This document shows, piece after piece, positions 57,075 to 64,000 of a DNA stretch of 64,000 nucleotides. Below the pieces are notes generated by a model. The model saw only the letters and a list, made by a program, of their open reading frames with translations, did no database searches and was not told the origin of the DNA. The stretch comes from Yponomeuta sedellus (lineage: Eukaryota; Arthropoda; Insecta; Lepidoptera; Yponomeutidae), in NCBI GenBank assembly GCA_934045075.1, contig OW203727.1, forward strand, positions 23,449,311 through 23,513,310. Direction: 5' to 3'. The translations under genes were made by a program, and so were the position numbers. Position 1 is the first letter of the stretch. Each line of letters begins with the position of its first letter.

Positions 57075-57345
57075 TAAGTTACCTACCTACTAGGTTCCGT
57101 ACCATACAGTACTTTAGTGTAACAGTCAAGCCCCGCTCGGTTTTCTCTTGAATGGATAGAAGTTTTTTGCGGCCCATAATACTACTTGTTTTCTTTTAAA
57201 CAATGAGATGATTTAAAAAACAAATTAGAAATAGGTATTTGTTTTTTTTCCATTTTCTAATAAGATATAGGCATCTCTCCACGGGTTCCGAGATAAAGGG
57301 TGTTGACAGACGGACGACTATGGCTTCGATTTTTAGTAGTAGACC
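57075..57345 (+). repeat. Lepidopteran dispersed repeat
   Basis: 'actaggttccgtaccataca', 'tctccacgggttccgagata' and 'acagacggacgactatggct' belong to the same class of LINE-end repeat as 24241-24472. Confidence 0.5.
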
Positions 57346-57359
57346 TTAGTGGTTAAATG

Positions 57360-58128
57360 GATTTAGGCGGACAATGTCCCGTTCGCAAAATGTCCCTCCG
57401 ACAAAAATTGTCCCTTTCTCAAAACGTCCCTGTGTCATATCGTCCCTTTCTCATATCTTCCCTTTTTCATATCGTTCCTTTCTCAAAGCGTCCCTTCCTC
57501 AAAACGTCCCTAACTACTCACACTTTATTACACAAGTTTTGGGTAGTAAGGTATTGGTAGGTACCATAGAATGAGTTATTATTCTCTACCCTATTCCTTA
57601 ATACCTGGCTGGTCCAGGATAGCAAACAGCTTATCAAACAGAGATTTCATCAAGTCCTGAAGATCTTAAGTATATCGCTCGATAAATGTCAAGATAATAG
57701 TACATTACACAACTAGGGTGGTAATACAAAGAAAGGCCGAGATCGCAGAAGTTTGCGGCCCGAGCTGCAAGCGAGGGACGTAAATATGCGATCGAGAGCT
57801 TTCTTTAATACCTCCCGTGTTGTGTACATCTATTTATGTCTACACTTGGCCAAAAAGCCACTTTATTGCCAGGTGTGGCATAAACCCTCTTTCCACTCCG
57901 ACCAACTGGACTTCCAAATTTTTTATTTGCCATTTGTCGAGCGATAAACGTGACCGTAATAGGCTTGCTGAAAGGGACTTTTTGCGAAAGAGACATTTTG
58001 CATAAGGGTCATTTAGCAAAAGCGTAATTTTGCGTTAGGTCCTTTTGCGAAAGGGTAGTTTTGGATTAGGGTCATTTTGCGAAATGATGAAGGGACATTT
58101 TGCGAATGGGACAATGTCCGCCTAAATC
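57360..58128. mobile_element. 769-bp TIR element with degenerate 'gtccctttc' repeats inside both ends
   Basis: The ends are GATTTAGGCGGACAATGTCC and its complement (about 38 bp). The flanks GTTAAATG (57352-57359) and GCTAAATG (58129-58136) match 7 of 8, an 8-bp duplication as in hAT or P elements. Internal to each end are many imperfect copies of 'cgtccctttctcaaaa', inverted on the right. No transposase frame is present. Confidence 0.65.
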
Positions 58129-58367
58129 GCTAAATGTAGTAACTGCTTTTTTCTTTCGCTCGTAAGAGCGTAAGTTAGGGAGCGTTAGAGCGAAAGAAAA
58201 GACCAATTACTACCAACAGACTCAGGGTTTGTATAACAAATCCACAGAACATGTTCTGTGAATAAATCAAAGTAAATATTATTCATTCTTTCGCTAGTAA
58301 GAGCGTAAGAATTACTACTACAGGGGTTGTATAAAAAATCAAAGTAAAAATTATTCAGTTACATTCA

Positions 58368-58373
58368 TTTATT
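58368..58373 (-). terminator. PolyA signal of the Hsc70 gene
   Basis: AATAAA on the minus strand, 70 nt downstream of the stop codon. Confidence 0.7.
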
Positions 58374-58442
58374 GGACTTCAACATACAGAGACTGCAAGT
58401 ATGATACGAATACTGGCTTGCATTGAGTATAGCTTGGAATGT

Positions 58443-61400
58443 TTAGTCGACCTCTTCGATGGTGGGTCCAGCGCCGCCACCGGCACCGGGGGCTGCGCCG
58501 CCGGCTCCGGGCGCGCCGCCGGGGAAGCCGGGCATGCCTCCGGGCACTCCACCCGCTCCCTGGTACAGCTTGGTGATGATCGGGTTGCAGATGCCCTCCA
58601 ATTCCTTCTGCTTGTGGTCGTATTCCTCCTTATCTGCCAGCTGGTTGGCGTCGAGCCATTTAATGGTGTCATTGCACTTGTCAAGAATGATCTGCTTGTC
58701 AGAGTCGCTGATCTTGTCCTTTAGTTTCTCATCCTCCATGGTAGACTTCATGTTGAAGCAGTAAGACTCCAGACCGTTCTTGGCCTGGATGTTCTCCTTC
58801 TGCTTGTCATCTTCCGTGCGGTACTTCTCTGCCTCATTGACCATACGCTCGATCTCCTCCTTGGACAGACGGCCCTTGTCATTGGTGATGGTAATCTTGT
58901 TCTCCTTGTTGGTGGACTTCTCGATGGCGGAGACGTTGAGGATGCCGTTGGCGTCGATGTCGAAGGTGACCTCGATCTGGGGCACTCCGCGGGGTGCGGG
59001 CGGGATGCCGGTCAGCTCGAATTTGCCGAGGAGGTTGTTGTCCTTGGTCATAGCACGCTCGCCCTCGAACACCTGGATGAGGACTCCGGGCTGGTTGTCG
59101 GAGTATGTGGTGAAGGTCTGAGTCTGCTTGGTGGGGATGGTGGTGTTGCGCTTGATGAGGGTGGTCATGACGCCGCCGGCTGTTTCGATACCGAGCGACA
59201 GTGGGGTCACGTCGAGCAGCAGCAGGTCCTGCACCTCCTCGGACTTGTCTCCGTGAAGGATGGCGGCCTGGACAGCGGCGCCGTACGCGACGGCCTCGTC
59301 AGGGTTGATGGACTTGTTTAACTCCTTGCCATTGAAGAAGTCCTGCAGGAGCTTTTGCACCTTGGGGATGCGAGTGGAACCGCCGACAAGGACGATGTCG
59401 TGGATCTGAGCCTTGTCCATCTTGGCGTCCCTGAGGGACTTCTCGACGGGTTCCATGGTGGAACGGAACAGGTCCGCGTTCAGCTCTTCGAAACGCGCGC
59501 GAGTGATGGAAGTGTAGAAGTCGATGCCCTCGAAGAGAGAATCGATCTCGATGCTAGCCTGCGTGGACGAGGACAGGGTCCTCTTCGCGCGCTCGCAGGC
59601 CGTGCGGAGACGACGCAGCGCCCGCTTGTTGGTGGTGAGGTCCTTCTTGTATTTGCGCTTGAACTCTTGCACAAAATGGTTGACCATACGGTTGTCGAAG
59701 TCCTCTCCACCTAAATGCGTGTCTCCAGCGGTAGACTTCACCTCGAAGATGCCATCCTCGATGGTGAGGATAGACACGTCGAAGGTGCCGCCGCCCAGAT
59801 CGAAGATCAGGACGTTGCGCTCGCCACCGCCTTTCTTATCGAGACCGTAAGCAATCGCAGCCGCAGTCGGTTCATTGATGATTCGGAGGACGTTCAAGCC
59901 AGAGATTGTACCTGAATCCTTCGTGGCTTGCCTCTGTGAGTCGTTGAAGTACGCTGGAACCGTGATGACTGCATTCTGCACCGTTTTGCCAAGGTATGCC
60001 TCGGCAGTTTCCTTCATCTTTGTGAGCACCATTGAGCTGACTTCCTCAGGGAAGAAAGTTTTGTTTTCACCCTTGTAGGCAACCTGAATCTTTGGTTTAC
60101 CTCCGTCGCTGACAACTTCGAAGGGCCAATGCTTCATGTCAGCTTGAACAGTTGCGTCCTCGAATTTGCGGCCAATAAGACGTTTAGCATCTGCAACAAC
60201 AAAAACTAAGTTAAACACAAGTTGCTTCTCGTATTTCTGTATCAGATGCTTATAAGGTCCTCAGATTACTTTTATCATTCAATATGTTCAGAGACTCTAG
60301 TCTAGTTATATTGGTTGTCATCATAAAATGTTAACTTCATAAGCAAATGTAAATTGCAAGTATCCATTTGACTTTTGGTTCAAAAAGGCAAGTTGTGAAA
60401 CTATGACTCATTATTTTACAGCGATTTAATCATTCAACAAATAACATTGAAACCAAAACATGTTCATCTTCCTAGTTCATCTTAGCTTCTTGTTCCTCAG
60501 CAATACAATACAGTAATAACAAAACTAAATTTTATGATTTACATTGGTGATAACTATATGTAATTTTATACCCATGCATAACTTATTCAGTAAACCTAAT
60601 TGAGGGGCATTAGTCTCATGATGACTCAACCCCACCCACAGAAATGTTTAGAGTTATTGTTTAGATTGTTGACCTACTTTCAATAGGAAACTGTTCTATT
60701 GAAATAGAATAGGTTATGTCCTTTAGGCTAAAGCAACATCACATACTGGAGCAGCAGGAACGCCTCTAGCTCTAGGTTACCTATGAGTAGATGCCCTCAC
60801 TGGAGGGCACACTCTTCATGCGACTACTCAGGGAATACATCTGCTCATAGTCCTAGGACTGATCGCAGATAAGGGAGAATAATAAAAAAAAAAAAATTCC
60901 TTTACAAATTGTAAAGCTATATCATGTTTCCAGTTACTTAGCTGGATTTTTCAAAGGTTATCGAAGGTCAGGTAGAGTAATCTTAATTAACAAGACAGTT
61001 TCTACAAGATTCAGTTTCTACACTTGAGTACATAGAAACAGATCAATACTTGGAAATCTACAAATTAATAAACAATGAGTCAGAACAATGCTACAGTATT
61101 AATAAATTGAAATTTTAAAACTGGTGGTTAGTTTTACTGTGACAGATGTTACATAACTGACCACCAAATTGTGAGACTTTTCTAGAATTTGTTTGAGCTT
61201 TGTACTTGTCTGCAAAGTCATGTTAACCTTCAAAACCAAAAGCCAATAAAAACAGCAAACTGGGCCTACATTCTGTTATGCATTGAACAGAATGTTCACA
61301 GTACAATGATGTTGGGTTTTTGATGACTATGACCCAACTTATGCATTTGCCATAGTTTGCACAATAATTTAATAACAGAATTTAAACCCTGTATATTAAT

Positions 61401-61833
61401 TTGTCATCTATCTGGTAACATACAACTTAGTATCAGCCATTCACATAATAGGTGTGGAAATGATGCAAACATTTTAGTCATACTTTTGATTGACGACTAA
61501 GCCTATTTCCACCCATAAACCAACTCCTAGCAAATAATTTGTTAGCAGCTGCATTTGTATGTCACCAGACAGCAACAACTCCTTCCAGTCATTCCGGACC
61601 CCTGCAATAAGATCTAGAAACTCACCGAAGATGGTGTTGTTGGGGTTCATGGCGACCTGGTTCTTTGCTGCGTCACCAATGAGACGCTCAGTGTCAGTGA
61701 ACGCCACATAGGACGGTGTGGTGCGGTTGCCTTGGTCGTTGGCGATGATCTCCACCTTGCCATGCTGGAATACTCCTACACACGAGTATGTGGTACCCAG
61801 GTCGATGCCTACCGCTGGTGCTTTTGCTGCCAT
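58443..61833 (-). CDS. Hsc70-4: Heat shock cognate 70 (cytosolic Hsp70 chaperone)
   Basis: The exons are 61833-61626 and 60190-58443, joined in phase 1 (TTC G|GTGAGT ... GTTGCAG|AT GCT), giving 651 aa, the usual length of insect Hsc70-4. It is an ATP-driven chaperone of the cytosol and nucleus that folds new proteins and uncoats clathrin. The ATPase domain is complete: [39 protein letters not shown] and [11 protein letters not shown]. The substrate-binding domain, the Gly/Met/Pro-rich linker ([16 protein letters not shown]) and the terminal IEEVD, which binds TPR co-chaperones, are all present. The ATG is placed directly after a splice acceptor (TTTGTCACAG|ATG), so the 5'UTR is on a separate exon. 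The intron position after NPNNTIF is typical of constitutive insect cognates. The symbol is by family resemblance. Confidence 0.95.
60191..61625 (-). other. Coding-region intron of Hsc70
   Basis: 1435 bp, GTGAGT to TTGTTGCAG. I see no repeat or other gene in it. The first ~60 bases ('gtcaccagacagca' on the plus strand) resemble the paralogue's intron. Confidence 0.75.
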
Positions 61834-62581
61834 CTGTGACAAAGAAAGGGAGGGTCAGTTATAGGTTCCTAAGTTACTACCGCATGTGAACATCCGATTA
61901 GTTGGAATGAGATCAAACCGATACCAAGTGGCCTGGGTACTTACAACGACGCGATACAGATCACGTCGGACGAAGGTTCGTTTAACGTTCGGTTCTGGTT
62001 AAAGTTAGAAAAATCTGATTTATTGCTAGAATATCGACTTACCGAACAATAGAGTATACTGCGCATGTGCGAACGTTCAGAACACGTGTAGGGAAGACAT
62101 TCATGAACAAAGGGTCATAGGAAATTACCGCGGTAAAACGCGGTGTGCGTCGCCCGCCGCCATTAGTAATATCGATTCTTTCTTACTCCGAGAATGTTCC
62201 ATTCTGGATCTATAACGCCACACTATATTAGACTCTTCTACAGAAAACAAACACTATGAACAAAGTATTTTCAGGATTTAAATAAACCTTGGATCTATTT
62301 CGAAGGCTGACACCACGTGGGATTAGGTGGACTGCCACCGCCCCATACCAAAAGAAATCAAGTTTTCATGATGAAACGTATGTATTATTGAGGAAATTAG
62401 CAAATCAATGGGGATTTATTGCAAACTTATAACCGCATGACAGGAAACATTTCATCATCACGAATCACTAGGAAATATGCTGGAAACAGGCGCCTCCTTA
62501 GCAACGGGTAATCACGTAAATACCATACAATAAACGGCTTACACAACAAAAAATGGAGAAACAAAGAGAAAAAGCACTTAC
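61834..62581 (-). other. 5'UTR intron of Hsc70, with two further donor-like sites
   Basis: The intron runs from CAAA|GTAAGTGC to TTTGTCACAG. Inside it, minus-strand donors TTCG|GTAAGTCG (62042) and GTT|GTAAGTACC (61944) could end alternative first exons. An HSE-like AGAATGGAACATTCT lies upstream of these at about 62190-62204. Confidence 0.5.
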
Positions 62582-62665
62582 TTTGTAAAATTAGCTAATA
62601 TTTCAGTCGTAGATGAATACAATTCTTGCGAAGGTGCGCGATTGACGGCTTCTTTTCACTAAATA
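62582..62665 (-). other. 5'UTR exon of Hsc70
   Basis: The donor is CAAA|GTAAGT at 62582/62581. The upstream edge is set by assuming initiation about 30 nt from the TATA box. The exon includes GTCCGCCATTTTA just near its start, which is conserved in the paralogue. Confidence 0.6.
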
Positions 62666-62690
62666 AAATGGCGGACATCAATGATGAGAA

Positions 62691-62697
62691 CTTTATA
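62691..62697 (-). promoter_or_regulatory. TATA box of Hsc70
   Basis: TATAAAG on the minus strand, about 110 nt upstream of the 5'UTR donor. Confidence 0.65.
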
Positions 62698-62728
62698 GCA
62701 TGCGGGCATTGACCGACGTCACTAGGAC

Positions 62729-62743
62729 TTTCTGGAATATTCC
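62729..62743 (-). promoter_or_regulatory. Perfect three-unit heat-shock element, with CCAAT box nearby
   Basis: GGAAT-ATTCC-AGAAA on the minus strand is three contiguous alternating 5-bp HSF units, about 32 bp upstream of the TATA box. An inverted CCAAT lies at 62755-62759 and a GACGTC at 62715-62720. Confidence 0.75.
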
Positions 62744-62759
62744 TTGATCTCCAGCCAAT

Positions 62760-63260
62760 GAACAGGCTTCCCTCTAGTCGTACTGCGTTTCTATTGGTCA
62801 ATTTTAAACAGAAAAACCAAATGCTTCTAGGGATGTATAACCTCTACCATGAAATAATAGTCGATAATTTGAAAGAAAACTTTCCGTCATATTGCTCAAC
62901 ACAGTTGTAATTTAGTTTAATGAATACATATTGACCGAGTCACGTTCCGAGTAGAGATTTTCAAACTTTTCTCTATTAGAAGAAGTTTGATTACGAGTAT
63001 ATCCCGTGTACCATACATCTATCTGAGTAGCGTAGAATTATATACTTTCTCATTGTATCAGCTGATACTTTTTGCGTACCTATTGATGAAAATTGAAAAA
63101 AATAAAATTTCCATTAACAAAAAAAAAACTTTTGTAGCATTGGAGTCCCAATTTCATTAAAGATTTAGTCGCTTAACGAAGCTTTTTTTATAAATGAACA
63201 AAACAAAAACGACAAGGGCTTATCCTAGTGTAAGGCCAAAGATCAAACTGATTGGTAACT
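62760..63260. other. No gene seen upstream of Hsc70
   Basis: AT-rich sequence without a clear repeat or exon. Confidence 0.4.
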
Positions 63261-63261
63261 T

Positions 63262-63370
63262 TCTAACAACCTATTTAGAGGCAAAAAATTCCGCCCAAGC
63301 CGGGACTCGAACCCACGACCTCTGGCTAACCGTACCAGCGCTCTCCCAACCGAGCTAATGGGCAACTTTT
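63262..63370 (-). repeat. Family T tRNA-like fragment, diverged
   Basis: 'aacctatttagaggc', 'gggactcgaacccacgacct' and 'accgagctaatgggcaac' in reverse orientation. Confidence 0.6.
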
Positions 63371-63519
63371 TAAGATTTATTTTTAGGCGTTTTTTAAAGT
63401 AATCCTCAACACAGGTTAATGCTACAAAAAGAATATAACTTTCCAATAAAAATACAATGAAAAAAGATTATATTCTTTTTATACTAAGTCGTGCCAAGGA
63501 CAATTTCAATAACCTATTT

Positions 63520-63725
63520 AGTATTAAACTATTTAGAATTAACCTATTTAGAATTAACCTATTTATGGACGTAATACAGAGAATATTGTAAAGAGGTTCG
63601 AAATTTCACTGATGCCGGAGAGTCGCCTATTTGCTCAGTTGGAAGAGCGCTGGCACGGATACCCAGAGGTCACGGCTTTGAATCCCGGCATGGCTGGAAT
63701 TTTTAGCCTATAAATAGGTTTTTAA
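63520..63725 (+). repeat. Family T element, diverged copy
   Basis: Plus-strand module 'tttgctcagttggaagagcg' with a decayed B box ('ggctttgaatccc') and an end 'ctataaataggtttttaaa', preceded by a triplicated 'aacctattta' end motif (63508-63565). A further fragment starts at about 63970. Confidence 0.6.
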
Positions 63726-64000
63726 AATTAAGATCGATTTTTTATTAATATAAAATGAAAAAAAATTATATATAGACTTTTATTGTCAACAATTTTGGTC
63801 ATCGACAATGTTCATTGGACGAGAGACAATCGATGGAACTTTTGGAAACTAATAGGTACTTACAAAGATTTCGTATTTCTATTTAAGAGAGACAAGTCAA
63901 ACTATCTTAACAAGTACATATTGAAGTTGGTATGCCTAAAAATGTATTACTTTTACTCTAACATAATAAAATATTATACTATTTTTATTTTTAATACACT

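Overview
The window looks like nuclear DNA of a moth or butterfly (Lepidoptera). The reasons are the AT-rich, intron-containing genes, the insect-type Hsc70, and the dense set of repeats: A|T-inserted Helitrons ending CTAG, tRNA-derived SINEs, 5S-derived SINEs, LINE tails carrying 'ctgctggacatag' or 'actcgcacttggcc', and many MITEs. No prokaryotic or viral operon is present.

Three host loci can be supported. (1) A plus-strand gene of seven coding exons spans 1070-31788. Its exon phases agree at every junction and give a 369-residue protein: signal peptide, acidic stretch, two six-cysteine EB/EGF-like modules each on its own phase 1-1 exon, one membrane span, a basic low-complexity tail, a charged coiled coil and a short C-terminal exon. 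Intron 1 (about 21 kb) is almost entirely repeats. Intron 4 is mostly a minisatellite that repeats the gene's own 3' splice site. (2) A complete minus-strand Hsc70 gene (CDS 61833-58443, 651 aa, ends EEVD) has a 5'UTR exon, a TATA box, a perfect heat-shock element and a polyA signal. (3) An intron-containing tandem copy of that gene (CDS 42559-39684, 617 aa) has an open frame and all visible ATPase residues, but its C-terminus is replaced, EEVD is gone, and the HSE and TATA box are missing. Its 5'UTR exon can still be recognised at about 44287-44375, so the copy arose by DNA duplication rather than retroposition.

The 16 kb between the two Hsc70 copies, and the copy's introns, are a transposon graveyard: a decayed mariner, an internally deleted Helitron with both ends visible (44860-46959), a PIF/Harbinger-like element (TSD TAA) split by a 5'-truncated Penelope-like element with a 12-bp TSD, a small hAT element, and an apparently intact two-ORF LINE whose ORF1 carries a PHD finger (52655-56687).

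Four repeat families recur across the window. A ~300-bp element carries a cloverleaf tRNA-like Pol III promoter near its 3' end. A SINE carries the internal promoter region of 5S rRNA. A tRNA-headed SINE ends 'tcctagtgtggggcca'. A fourth element has trinucleotide tails. The observations most worth following are the Hsc70 paralogue, the decoy splice-acceptor array, the candidate hammerhead motifs in the Penelope-like repeats, and the insertion of an isolated tRNA-3'-half-like fragment flanked by a perfect TSD.
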